64,000 nt of DNA, taken from NCBI GenBank assembly GCA_029931535.1, contig JAQPZY010001692.1, forward strand, positions 950,501 through 1,014,500, read 5' to 3'. This document shows positions 32,850 through 44,084 of the stretch, one piece after another. This DNA comes from Margaritifera margaritifera (lineage: Eukaryota; Mollusca; Bivalvia; Unionida; Margaritiferidae). Both the position numbers and the translations under genes were made by a program. The notes below the pieces were generated by a model. The model saw only the letters and a program-made list of their open reading frames with translations, made no database searches and was not told where the DNA came from. Each line of letters starts with the position of its first letter. Position 1 is the stretch's first letter.

Positions 32850-33951
32850 TAGACCTGTTGATAGATGAAACCAGGTCCCTACCTCACAGGGTCTCCCTCC
32901 TACACAACAGCCCTTACATTCTATATCTTCACGCTTGGTTCATCTCAAGCGATTTATCCGTCAGAACAAGTTTTTGGGCTGGGTTGCCAGCTGCATCATT
33001 CAGGCCTGGAGAGATTCTTCATCCAAGGTCTATGATGCCAGGTGGAGAATCTTCTGTGATTGGTGCAGTAGGAAACACATTGATCCTAGCTGTCCATCTG
33101 AGAGTTCCATCAAAGATTTCCTTTTGTTTCTTTTCGAGAACAAAAGATGTTCAGTATCAGCTATCAAGGGCTATAAAGCTGCCATTTCCAATACACTTAC
33201 ATTCTCTCAGGGCACGGCAATTGGATTGGATTCTCACCGTGCCGATCTTATTAAGTATTTTGAGCTGCAGAGACCTGTCTCCCACTCTCTTTGAGTGAGG
33301 CTTCCTTTCAGGACCTCACAATCAAGACTGTGTTTTTTACTCACCTTGGCATCTGCAAGAAGATGGAGCAAGATTTATGCCTTGTCAATCGACACTGGCT
33401 GTTTCCGGTTTAATCAGAATTATGAATCCATTTCTCTGCTTTGTCAACTGGGATTTTTAGCAAAAATTCAGTTACCTTCGATAGCTCCACTACCTATAGA
33501 GATCCCCAGTCTCAGTCAAATCTGCGCAGTGGATGATCAAGATAGGCTTTTATGCCCTGTTAGGGCACTACGTTTCTATCTTAAGGCCTCCAGAGGGACA
33601 AAGAAGGGTAGGAAACATCTTTTCCTTCCTCTTAAGAGCTCCGTTGATATTTCGGATTCCACCATCTCATGGTGGATTGTCACTGCCATCAAAAGAGCTA
33701 ATCAGTCCCTTACTGATAGAGACCTTTCTTTTATGAAACTAAAAGCCCATGAGGTTCGAGCCCCCGCTGCCTCCTGGGACTATGTTACTGATACTTTCCT
33801 GGAGGATGTCATGAAGGCAGCATTTTGGCGATCACATACTACCTTCTCGTTCTACCTCCGCTTTTTAGCAGAACAAAGCGGAGGCATTTTTTCTCTGGGA
33901 CCCATAGTTGCAGCACAACATGTGTCCCAGAGAGACAACACAATTCAATAA
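32850..33951 (+). pseudogene. DIRS tyrosine recombinase of E4, nearly intact
   Basis: The N-terminal core-binding domain is 32935-33294 (119 aa; KFLGWVASCIIQAWRDSSSK, FCDWCSRKHIDPSCPS, AIKGYKAAISNTLTF). A stop and a deletion of about 60 nt compared with E5 separate it from 33295-33951 (218 aa). That second frame carries the catalytic set: Arg22/23 in LASARRWSKIYAL, His152xxArg155 in AHEVR, and Tyr187 in TTFSFYLR. All of the R-HxxR-Y residues I can identify are present. Enzymes of this type integrate a circular DIRS DNA by strand exchange. Broken in two, it is unlikely to work as is. Confidence 0.88.
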
Positions 33952-34049
33952 AGTTGATCTCTCCCTCAAATGGTGAGTACATTTGATTTGTCACTGTTTT
34001 TGATCAATCAGTTTAACACATCAGCCTGCCCACCTGACTGACAAATTCA

Positions 34050-34158
34050 GGTGCGCAATGGCGACGGGTTATGTATCGTTACTATTTAAAATGTAGATTT
34101 TTGGGGAGGTCAAACTAAATTTTAATTATGCAATACTTATCCGTCGCTATTGCTGAAT
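34050..34158 (+). repeat. ICR of E4
   Basis: It reads gcaatggcgacgggttatgt, then a tttaaaatgtag junction, a G-rich run and ttttaattatgcaatactta, complementary to the left start and right end of the family as in E5. Confidence 0.75.
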
Positions 34159-34204
34159 GCCCTCCTCCCACCCCGCTATGATATCCTGGTGTAATTGTCT
34201 TGTA

Positions 34205-34432
34205 TGAAAAAGATGACTTCTGCGCATGGGCATGCAAGGTGCATAAGTGGGACACGTCTTATTGACAATTCTCCACTCTGTGGGAGGATGAATTCACATC
34301 AAATGAACAAGGTTTTTCAGTATTAAAAAAGTAAAAGCTACGTTCTGGTAAGTTTTGCATAATTAAAATTAGCCCTCCAACCCCCCAACCCCCCCCCCCC
34401 CCCAAAAAAAAAAGCAACAACAAACTACATTT
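34205..34432 (+). repeat. Right inverted terminal repeat of E4
   Basis: Markers are gaaaaagatgac, gcatgcaaggtgcataagtg, tcttattgacaattctccac and gtgggaggatgaattcacat. It ends with a C-run, an A-run and ctacattt. Confidence 0.8.
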
Positions 34433-35029
34433 CTGCAGACAATTTCAGTTATGTTCATAGAGGACTATTATACACAGGGTGGGTGTATAATGTGCTGTTC
34501 ATGGTACTCTTGTTCTTTAAAATCCCTGCATTTATTCTAAGCGTTAGCAAAGAATAAGTTGCAAAATCAATATAATGACTGCAGTGGTGTTTAAGCCTGT
34601 TGGCTCAAAGTTGTGTGCAACTACATGTGGTTATAATCTTTCATTGAGATGTACAAAACATTGTTGCTCAATATTTTACCATGTTTTGTTTGTTTTTTTA
34701 AATGACAAATCCACAAATTTAGCACCTAAAAATATGTATTTTTTAACCAACACAACATAATTTTAATACACATTTAATGTGATTCACAGTATGTGTTACT
34801 ATTATTTAATGCAAAATCCCTTTGAATTGCAATTGAAAAACTGTTTGTTAATAAACCATTACAAACATAGACACAATCCTAATTAGCAAAATACATTACT
34901 AGATTACAACTTCAGTTGGTGATCACAATTTTTCCTGATCTTGAGGAACTTTGCTGGAAGGAGATTGCATAGTTCAAGTTGTCAGAGCATTAATTATGTG
35001 CATCCAGGTAAAGCAGAATCAATCATTCC
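34433..35029. other. Non-coding AT-rich stretch
   Basis: I see no gene or repeat. Confidence 0.55.
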
Positions 35030-35213
35030 ACTTGAAATAAAGGGATGTACTATACAGTTATCTATTGTATTACATATACCAATTGCCACAACTTGAAATA
35101 AAGAGATGTACTCTACAGCTATCTATTGTATTACATATACCAAGTACCACAACTTGAAATAAAGGGATGTACAATACAGATATATATTGTATTACATTTA
35201 CCAATTACCACAA
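35030..35213. repeat. 61-bp tandem repeat, 3 copies
   Basis: Unit: cttgaaataaagggatgtac, then tatctattgtattacatata, then ccaattgccacaa. Starts near 35031, 35092 and 35153. A short degenerate stretch resembling the double-hairpin MITE (catagatccagatct near 35218) follows. Confidence 0.9.
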
Positions 35214-35289
35214 ACAGCATAGATCCAGATCTTTTGCAGAATGTATTGGCAGATCAGTCTAGACTGTATGTTCTACTTCAGCTTTCAAG

Positions 35290-36150
35290 AGTCTGTGATG
35301 TTTGTTTTTGTCATGCCTGCCTTGTCCGAAATTCAACATAGCGGTCACATTATTGTCCATGTTTTTGTCCATACATCTGTACAATGTCCATCAGAACGTA
35401 TATCCACATCCTAAATTAATCACAATGTTAAAGTTTTTAATGTGGTCAGTTTCTCAAGTACTGTTGGACACAGTCATGTTACTTAGATGTGGATACATCT
35501 TGATGTGTACAACAGCAAAACTCCAGGGCAGGCTGAAAATGCAGGCCATGACAGGCTGAGCTTCTTGTTTTTTTCTTACAAGTGTGAAGGAGTGGTGAAG
35601 ACCCTCACTGGCAGCAAATAATGCAATAGCAGATCTACTTAATATGTCATGTACATTTCAAATGAGTATATATGGTAATACAAACTAGCAGCCACCTTTT
35701 TACCATATAGTGGGAATTTTAAAAATTGGACAAATGTTAGTGATTTGGTGTTCTCCTAAGCTCAGAAAGCCAGCGATTCCTTGTGTTGCCAGGCCAGTGG
35801 TCCATCTACCTTGATAAAACAATGGAAAATTAAGAAAAGGAATGAGCCATTGAATTTAAGGGGCACCAAACAAATGTGATGAACCGATTATCACTTAATA
35901 TTGCTCTTGGAGCAAAACAAATACAGAATTTTAATTGGTCATATAGGGTGCCCATTAAAAAATTGAATTAGTATAACTGTATCTGTTATACTTTTCTTGC
36001 AAATTGATGCCAGCCCAGCCTATCTCATTCAAATTTATCCCCTTAAATATTGTAACGTGTATAGATTTTTTAATTCCTAAAATACAACTAGCCAAAGTTA
36101 AAATCCTGTTTTGGAATAAAGTCCCCAAATTTATTTTTGCTAAAATTATG
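35290..36150. other. Non-coding stretch
   Basis: I see no supported gene. Frames 35126-35559 show no recognisable domain. Confidence 0.5.
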
Positions 36151-36562
36151 TACCGTATTTGCCGGCCTATAAGTCAATACTTTTTTACCTGGAAGTCTGG
36201 GCTTCGTCTTATACTCCGAATCGACTTATATATGGATTATGTCATTGAAATTGCTTTACAGTATGTTAATGTAATTTTTCGTATGTGAAAATCGTTGCAT
36301 ACAATGCACCAATAAATAATACCTGTAAATAATAGATGTACAGACCATCTTAATCATTTTCCCAATTAATCTGGAATAGCATAGTGATACCATTAATATT
36401 CATGAAACCGGAAGTTACTAGCGAAAGTGACGAAGCCAAGGTGTTGATCTGGCTTCATCTTATACTCCGCATCGACTTATATATGGATGAAGGATTGAAA
36501 ACTGACGAAATTAGTGAATTCGACTTATACTCCACATCGACTTATAGGCCAGCAAATACGGT
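36151..36562. mobile_element. MITE with long inverted repeats, TA-flanked
   Basis: The left end TACCGTATTTGCCGGCCTAT, continuing AAGTC, pairs with the right end GACTTATAGGCCAGCAAATA, continuing CGGTA. TA at both borders is compatible with a Tc1/mariner-type target. Inside, a block (cttatactccgaatcgactt, then atatatggat) occurs twice in the same orientation (36209 and 36459). The total is about 412 bp with no transposase. Confidence 0.8.
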
Positions 36563-36640
36563 ACTCTGCATAATTTGTCCTTTTAAAAGAATAGGCCTTT
36601 TGTGCCCTTCTGCATGTCAGAAGAGGTGACAAAGGGAAGC

Positions 36641-36704
36641 AGGAGCAAAGATGGTTCAGTGGTTAGTATGCCAGACTCACGACTGAAAGACCATTAGGCC
36701 CACA
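36641..36704 (+). mobile_element. Family B SINE head fragment
   Basis: It reads gcaaagatggttcagtggtt, then agtatgccagactcacgact and gaaagacc, matching the tRNA-like head of 20528-20719. The body is missing. Confidence 0.65.
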
Positions 36705-37455
36705 CACAAAAAATATGTTTTTCCAGTCGGCCGACTGTCCCTGTTTCTCGTTGCCGACCATAGCACTTTTTCCCCTCACCCCCATGCCCAATTTTTTTAT
36801 ATATATAAAAAACATCACATTGCTGAAATTGATTTGTGCATCTAATTGAGCTGGTTTTGCCCAGTACTTCGAAGTGCTTGAAATATTATTTGATATATAT
36901 ATAATGTTTTAAAAAAAAAAAAAAAACCCTACTGCATACCCAAATTTTAAAACCAGTGCAATAGGAAACTAGGAAACACCAAACCTTCAAAAAGAAAATC
37001 ATACAAATTAGTTTTTATTTGGCAAATTTTATTTTTTGTCAATCATTTTCTTTAAATTATTTATTAAACTTTGACCCTGGGTGGTAGGTTTATATAGACT
37101 CAGTTTGGACAAGAGTTCTTATTGCTTAAATTTATCAAAACTTGTGAAATTGCCTGAACTAATGGATTGAAATAATACTTAAAAACATTCTTATTTGACA
37201 ATATGATAAAAAATTACATGAAAATTTACTGTTTTTGAATTATTGAGGTTATTCATCACTGTCCTTCACAGTTCCCATATCTTTTGCTATCGACTGTGAT
37301 AGCGCTGTGATGTCATCTAGGTCAATCATGAAAGCATTAATTTGCACTGTGGATGAAAAATAGAGGTAAATGGATGACTCAAATCAATATGTAGAATGTT
37401 GCTATGTATTAAAACTCTGAAGTTTTAAGACAGGGCAGCACTTAAGGTAGGCAGG
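36705..37455. other. Non-coding AT-rich stretch
   Basis: I see no gene here. Confidence 0.5.
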
Positions 37456-37688
37456 TGCATCCCCAAAGAGGGTAGGGTGCTGCATATGGAGGGCAGAGTG
37501 CATCCACAAAGAGGGTATGGTGTAACATATGGAGGACAGGTTGCATCCCCAAAGAGGGTAGGGTGTAACATATGAAGGGCATGTTGCATCCCCAAAGAGG
37601 GTAGTGTGATACATATGGAGGGCAGATTGCATCCCCAAAGAGGATAGGGTGTAACATATGGAGGGCAGATTGCATCCCCAAAGAGTGT
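37456..37688. repeat. 43-bp tandem repeat, about 5.5 copies
   Basis: Unit gcatccccaaagagggtagg followed by gtgtaacatatggagggcag and att. The period is not a multiple of three, so the open frames on the - strand (PYPLWGC-type repeats) are artefacts. Confidence 0.93.
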
Positions 37689-37795
37689 ATGAATTCTGTC
37701 AAAAGCATGTATTTTGCATCAAACACATGAATTCTGTCAAAAGCAGGTATTTTGCATCAAACACATGAATTCTGTCAAAAGCATATATTTTGCAC
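37689..37795. repeat. 38-bp tandem repeat, about 3 copies
   Basis: Unit gaattctgtcaaaagcatgt followed by attttgcatcaaacacat, directly adjoining the 43-bp array. Confidence 0.92.
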
Positions 37796-38143
37796 ATCAG
37801 AAGCATGAGAATCTAAGGGAGATAATGATGTGGAGTATGTGTATATCTTTCATGTAGCATAGTTATTACACTTACCAATTATATGATATTGGTGAATGGG
37901 TGGACAGTGCTAATGCAGTGCTTCAAGAACCTATCAAATTTTAGTAGCCATAGGGCAACATACTTCAGAATTTGAGTGGGCATTTCAAGTATTAGGTCAC
38001 CAAGCCCCAATAATTTGGTGACCTAGGATACTGAGAGCAAAAATCAATTGAGACTGGTGTTATGTATATTGATTTTATAATATGTGCCCATGATTGTAAG
38101 TTGTACTTTAGTCAGATGGTGGTCATTTTTGTAAGCAACATAT
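37796..38143. other. Non-coding stretch before E5
   Basis: I see no gene or repeat. Confidence 0.5.
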
Positions 38144-38330
38144 TAATAGCAGCAATACATGACCCTATCACTATTACATAGCTTATTACTTTTTCGTGTT
38201 GAAAAATCTCGTCCGTTCGATGTGAATACATCTTCCCACAGAGTGGAGACATTTTGTCAATAAGACACGGCACACTCGTGTACCTCTCTGCGTGAAGATT
38301 CATCTTTTTCAAGGACGCCATGTTAAATGG
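38144..38330 (+). repeat. Left inverted terminal repeat of E5
   Basis: It begins taatagcagcaatacatgac, and after catagc continues ttattactttttcgtg. It pairs with the reverse complement of 44085-44275 through gtgaatacatc, tcccacagagtggaga and tcaataagacac. Confidence 0.85.
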
Positions 38331-39185
38331 TTGTGTCGTTCATAACGTGACCAGACAAAAATTGCTTGTTGTGAGTTTAAACCATGTTTGGTTCTCCTTT
38401 CAGCTTTATTTCAGATAGTGTTACATTCATCCGTCTCGTCATCTGAATTTAAGGGCGGTAGCCCCTGCCCTTTTTCAGTATTGTGTTCTGGAAAGGTCTT
38501 CATGGGTTACCATGTTGTATCCAGCCTTTAGGGGTTAGGGTACACGATCTCTTAGTTCTCAAATACAATTGGTTCACGGGTAAGTCTTGTGTGTGTGTTA
38601 TAACGCATTATAGGCTCGACTGCAATTAAGAAGACAGGAATTCTTAATTTCCTTAATAAAATAATTGATCAAACATCAATTCGGTGTTTTTTCTAATTCA
38701 CCATTGTATTTAAATACCACGCGTGACGCGTCACATTGTTGTTGTGTGCGTCTGAATTGCCGCTAGAGAGCAATAAAAAGTTTTCAACAACTGAAAACAT
38801 CTAATCCTTATTAAACACAAGTGCGATGAGGTGTGTAATGTATATAACAATGTTTACCTTTGAACATTCACTGGGGTACATTTATCACGCAGTGTATGCA
38901 AACAGGTGAGATGAACTGGTGTGTATATAGCACGCGATATATACAAACGGGTGAGTTTTCACGTGTGGAAATAATACAATATTGTTATTATTACTATTGT
39001 TCTCCTTCAGATAACTTCTTAATTCAGGGAACAATTGGTTACCTTGTGCAAATACACTGTGGTATATATAGCACCCAGTACATACAGACAGGTGAGTTTT
39101 ACGTATGAAGAAAATAATACAGTATTATTATTATTATTATTATTATTATTGTTCTCCTTCAGATAACATTTATTTCAGAGAACAA
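38331..39185 (+). repeat. E5 5' leader with donor-like modules
   Basis: It carries accacgcgtgacgcgtcaca (38718), then modules near 38868-38960 and 39046-39104. These hold repeated tagcacgc...gtatatacaaac sequence ending in CAGGTGAGA, CGGGTGAGT or CAGGTGAGT. TTA-rich runs and ctccttcag precede the next blocks. Same layout as the E3 leader. Confidence 0.6.
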
Positions 39186-39186
39186 T

Positions 39187-41060
39187 GTCGAGACAGTCTG
39201 TAGGAAGTATGGGCGAAAGAAGGGCCCTTGGGACATTCACCCAGACTGCCTCACAAGTTCAAGTGTACACGTAAAAATTGTTGTACCATTTGCATAAAAT
39301 GGACTAATGAAATCTGGAATCTAGCCAATTCCAGACGTATGTATAGAGGGCAGAAGAAACATCAATCCGCCTCATCGTCTGAATTTTCAGTTTTTTCTCT
39401 TATAGAGTCTCAGGCAGGAACACACTGTGAGAAGACTAGTTCTACAGCGCAGAAGAACACTCCGGGATCCCAGGAGCCTATGGGACCAATCTCAAGAGTC
39501 CGGAGACAGTTAAGGCCTCTCCTTAGGAGGGAGTGAACGTTTGAGGAGTAGATTGCCTCCCCCCAAAAGGGTGGAGAAGTTGAACACTCCTTACGTTCAC
39601 AGAAGTGCGATGCTGCCTTCCATGAGGAAGGAAGTGCACCGCTCGTCAGGTAAGGTCCCTCTTATAGGAGAGAGTGAATGTTCGAGGAGTAGATCGTCTC
39701 CCCCCGAAAGGGAGGAGAAGTAAAACACCCCTCACGTTCGCAGTAGCGTGATGCTTCCTTCTTCAAGGAAGGAAGTGCACTGCTCGTCTCAAGGTAGCGT
39801 GTTGCACCCTCCCGAGAGGGAGGAGCTGCACCGCACCCAAGACTTCCGGAGTAGCGTGTTGCACCCTCTCGAATGGGAGGGGAAGCACCGCATCTTGTTT
39901 AGTGATGAAGACGAACTAGGTTTTGACATGTCTATGTTGCCCAACTGATCATTGCCCGGTGACCGCTCCGGTCACCGGGCATTGACTGGTGACGGGTCCG
40001 GTCACCGGGTATTGACCGGTACCCAGTGGCTGGTCCGGTCACTGGGCATTGACCGGTGGAGATGACCGATCAATATATGATGACCAGTCACCAGTGACTT
40101 TGTCCCGGTAGCTGGTTACATTGTCACAGGCTGTTGGTCATCGTGAACTGGTCACCGGCCTTACACCAGTCATCACCCAGAGGCCTCATGGTATGGAGAT
40201 AGGGATCGGAATGAGATCTCCTCTCCCAACTCTACCATCATACGCTTTACAGGATTGGGAGTCTGCCCAGAGGGTTCAGACTAAGGAAGGGGATCGGATC
40301 GGTATCCCCATCTTTTCCTATTATCGCAATGAATCCGTATGGGATGTGGGGCCCAGAGTAGAGGCGATGCTGTGGTTCGTGTCCCGCCATCACTTCCTCA
40401 CCAGGTGCCGTTCACCAGTAAGGCGGAGGCATAGCATCATCCACGAAAGACAAGCGGTCTCATCTTTATCCTGGAATGTCTAGAACACGTAGAGCCCCTA
40501 CTTACCATGACGAACAAGTACAGGAAATGGCGCATAGTGCACCTATGTCACTGTCTCCAAAGGACAGAGATGTCCAGCCACTCTCCTGCTCGGAGTGTTC
40601 TAGATGATGATGTGTTATCTACCCTCGTTGACTCCACTTACAATGCGTGCTGGAAGCTGTGACCAAGACATCCCGGAATTCACTTTCTGTTGCAATCGCT
40701 TTATCAGTGGAACTTCTAACATCTACCATGACATTGTGCTGGACTCCTCAAAGGTCTTACTTAACTATAGTAAAGACCTTCTAAGGGCTGCTCCATTGGA
40801 AGCTGAGAGCTCTTCGGAGGACTCATCCCCACTGTGGCTTCACAAGATTTGAAGGATCATTAACATAGATCCTTCACAACTGCACCTGGCCCATCGCAAT
40901 CGGCCGGAAAGCACACTAAGGTGAATTGCCCCCCGAGGCCACCCACTAAATTCTTCAAACAGATGCAGCCCCAGTCCAATGCACAAGCTCAAATGAGACT
41001 TCCTCCTCATCAGTAAGGTCATCAGGAGGAACTTCTCCAACCCACCTTCCTTTCCCAAGG
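39187..41060 (+). pseudogene. DIRS gag-like pseudogene of E5
   Basis: The Cys/His module reads CRKYGRKKGPWDIHPDCLT (near 39203) and NCCTICIKWTNEIWNLANS (39270-39325). It continues in an open frame to 39536 with SASSSEFSVFSLIESQAGTH. An ACCGGT array lies at 39955-40200. From 40625 about 550 nt are deleted compared with E3. The C-terminal part (40630-40860) carries the shared one-base loss near 40717-40740. The Cys pairs and WD-H-P-x-C-x2-C-like spacing suggest zinc binding (inference). Confidence 0.75.
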
Positions 41061-41094
41061 AAGGGGGGGGGACGGCCCTAGGGACTTACACCTC

Positions 41095-41770
41095 CTGCCA
41101 TTTATTCCTCTCCTAATGTCCCTGTAGGTGCTTGTCTTGGCCTCTTTTCAGAGGCTTGGTCAAGTACCATGGATGATGGGTGTGTCCTTTCTATTGTAAG
41201 TGAGGGTTACCAACCTCAGTTTCGGGAACAACCTCCTCTATCAAGGACCCCGATGTTCTTTCAGTCCAATTATGATGAAATTAAAGGAAGAGGTGCACAC
41301 CCTTGTGCAGAAAGGGGCAGTCAAGAGGTTCCTGAATGATCAGTCTCCAGCATTCTACTCCCATTTCTTCCTGGTCATCAAGAAAAGTGGGAAATTTTGT
41401 ATAATTATCGATCTCCCCCAGTTAAACCGGTGGAAATGCCTCCGGGTTTGCTTGGACCAGGAAGTCTTTCAATTCTGGGTTCTGCCATTCGGAATCGCTT
41501 CCGCACCCAGAGTCTTTACCCAAGTTATGGGAGTTGTAGTGTCCTATCTCTGATTACTGGGAACCCTGATTCTCCAGTATTTTAACCACTAGCTGATCCA
41601 TAATGTTCAGGTTCAGTCCCTCCATCAGGATCTGTTCCGTTGTTGGTCCACAGTAACTCTTTTTTTTTTTTACCCAACCTTGAGAAGTCAGAACTCGTTC
41701 CATCTTAGTTTACATAGGGATGAACTTCCTCGTGAACCAGAACTTAGTCTGGGTTCCACTGGATCACATA
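41095..41770 (+). pseudogene. DIRS reverse transcriptase pseudogene of E5, motif A deleted
   Basis: The frame 41200-41553 (117 aa) carries EEVHTLVQKGAVKRFLNDQS, HFFLVIKKSGKFCIIIDLPQ and VFQFWVLPFGIASAPRVFTQ. LNRW is followed directly by KCLRVCLDQEVF, the same junction as in E3, so the motif A aspartate is missing. Where YxDD should stand it reads YFNH-stop (about 41578-41592). Confidence 0.87.
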
Positions 41771-42700
41771 GATCGAATCCTGGCACTTCTAGAGGCGCTT
41801 CGAGCAAAAACATTGTTGTCTGCTTGCCTTTACCTATCCCTATTGGGAACCTTGAATGCCGCTACGTATCTGGTTCCCTTAGGACATCTCCATATGCACC
41901 CTCTACAGTTTCTCCTTCTCGCAAGGTGGGAACTCGACAGGGATTCTCTATCAGCTATGATTCCTCTAGGACCAGACTTTCATCACCATTGCGCTGGTGG
42001 ATGAATTGGAACAGATTCCTGACCAGGGTCCCCATGCATGTGCTCAGCCCCACACCTATCTGTTTGCCGTCGCATCAGATTCCGGTTGGGGTGCTGACCT
42101 AGAGCCAGAGGACTTAATTCTGCAGGGTCATTGGACTCAGGACTCCCCCCACATAACAACCTAGAAATTAAAGCCATATTTCTAGTATAGCAACGGTTCA
42201 TTGTCAGAGTAAGGGCTCGATGTGTCATGGCCTCCTCCGACAACAAGTCCATCGTAGTGTATCTCCGACGTTAAGGAGGCACACATGCTCTTTCAGTGTG
42301 GAGGTTTGGAACCTCCTCTGCTGGGCCACATCAGAGAACATTTTCACCAGATTCCTGGGAATAAGAGCGTTTTAGCAGGCAGTCTGTCCAGGTCACGCAA
42401 AACAGTCCTCATGGAATGGACTATCACTGCTACGTAACAGAATCCTTTTTCTCACTAAGGGGAAGTCCCTTGTGGACTTGTTTGCGACCAGGCTGAACAA
42501 CAGACTTCCCTTTTATGTCTCGCCAGTCCAGGACCAGAGAGCTTGGGCAGTGGATGTATTCAGCTTCCAGTGGGATTGTCTGTTCGCGTACGCCTTCCCA
42601 CCATTCCAACTGCTCCCTCAAGTTCTGCAAGTCAGAACTTCCACTGCTCATATCATTCTCATAGCCCCATTCATGGCCCCAACGATTGTGGTTCAGTGAT
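41770..42700 (+). pseudogene. DIRS RNase H and connection pseudogene of E5
   Basis: Recognisable parts are LYLSLLGTLNAATYLVPLGH, LHMHPLQFLLLARW (41720-42004 frame), a disrupted LFA(V/D)ASDSGWG region (42060-42095), NNLEIKA, VEVWNLLCWAT, and DLFATRLNNRLPFYVSPVQD (42472-42540). Frame changes are frequent. Confidence 0.8.
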
Positions 42701-43835
42701 CTTTGTTGCAACACAGGAGCTCCTTCCTACACAACAACCCACACATTCTCGACCTTCACGCTTGGCTCATTTTAAGCGATCTATCTGCTAGAACAAGTGT
42801 TCGGGCTGGGTTGCCAGTTGCATCATTCAGGCCAGGAGAGCTTCACTATCCAAGGTCTATGATGCCAGGTGGAGAATCTTCTGTGATTTGTGCAGTAGGA
42901 AACGTGTTGATCCTAGCTGTCCCTCTGTAACTTCAATTACTGATTTCCTTTTTATTCCATTCGAGAAAAGAAAAGATGTTCAGTATCAACTATCAAGGGC
43001 TATAGAGCTGCCATTTCCAACACACCTAAATTCCGTCAGGGCTCAGCAATCGGTTTAGATTTGCACCTTGCTGATCTCATTAAGTATTTTGAGCTGCAGA
43101 GACCTGTCTCCTGCTCTCTTATGTCCAGATGGAATCTATCTTGTGTTTTTTGGTCCTTAACCAAAACCCCCTATGAAACTTTGAGCAAGGCTTCCTTCAG
43201 GACCTCGCACTCATGACAGTGTTTTTACTTGCTTTGGCATCTGCGAGAAGACGCAGAGAGATTCATGCATTGTCTGTTGACACTGGCTGCCTCCGGTTTA
43301 ATGGCAAGTACAAATCTGTTTCCCTCTTTTGTCATCCGGAATTTTAGCAAAAAATAATAAAATAAAATAGAGTTATCTGTGGTAGCCCCATCACCTATAT
43401 GATTCCCAGTCTCAGTTGAATCTGTACTGGAGATGATCAAGATAGGTTTTTATGCCCAGTTAGGGCACTGCGTTTCTATCTAAATGCTTCAAAAGGGAAA
43501 GAAAAGGGTATGAAATATCTTTTCCTTCCTCTTAAGGGCTCTGTTGATATTTCCAACTCCACTGTGACGGTGGATTGTCGCCTCAATCAAAAGAGCTTAC
43601 TAGTCCCTTCCCAATAGAGACCTCTCTTTTATGAAACATCAAGCCCATGAAGTTCGAGCCTCCGCTGCCTCATGGGTCTATCTAAATAATTCTTCCTTGG
43701 AGGACATCATGAAGGCAGCATTTTGGCTATCCCATACTACCTTCTCTACCTCCGCTCATTCCGCAGGTATTTTCCCTTGGGACCCATAGTTGTGACACAA
43801 CATGTGGCCCAGAGGGACTCCAACAATTTGTAAAG
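42700..43835 (+). pseudogene. DIRS tyrosine recombinase pseudogene of E5
   Basis: It is collinear with the E4 recombinase: the LPTQQPTHSRPSRLAHFKRS lead-in, YDARWRIFCD, RKRVDPSCPS, LASARRRREIHALS (first Arg, about 43229-43271) and AHEVRASAASWVY (HxxR, about 43645). Before the tyrosine codon, 4 nt are missing compared with E4, shifting the frame at TTF. An AAATAAAATA-type insertion is seen at 43350-43370. Confidence 0.83.
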
Positions 43836-43926
43836 TGGATCTCTCCCTCAAATGGTGAGCACTTTCCATTTTTCTCTGTTTTTGATCAGTTTAACACATC
43901 AGCCTACCTGCCCAACTGACAAATTC

Positions 43927-44040
43927 AGCTATGTAATAGTGATAGGGTATTGTATTGCTGATATTAAAATGTAGGGGTTTTTTTTGGGGGGGGGGGTAAA
44001 ACTAATTTTAATTATGCAATACTTACCCATCACTATTACC
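43927..44040 (+). repeat. ICR of E5
   Basis: The reverse complement reads as the right end of the element (taagtattgcataattaaaa type, C-run, ctacatttt) joined directly to the left start (aatatcagcaatacaatacc). This is the expected head-to-tail circle junction. Confidence 0.82.
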
Positions 44041-44084
44041 GAATGCCCTCCTCCCACCCCGCTCTGATGTCCTGGTGTAATGTC

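Larger units (their letters stand above)
30870..34432 (+). mobile_element. DIRS-like retrotransposon E4, 5' truncated
   Basis: It starts within gag (compare 30880 with 930 in E1). The polymerase core is deleted, and RNase H, an almost complete tyrosine recombinase, the ICR and the right terminal repeat follow. Its gag tail frame is intact where E3, E5 and E6b share a frameshift, so it derives from a different and probably less damaged lineage. Confidence 0.88.

Noticed and set aside
37402..37726. Repeat protein with PYPLWGC units on the - strand
   Set aside because: The 43-bp period is not a multiple of three, and two overlapping frames show the same peptide. It is an artefact of a tandem repeat.
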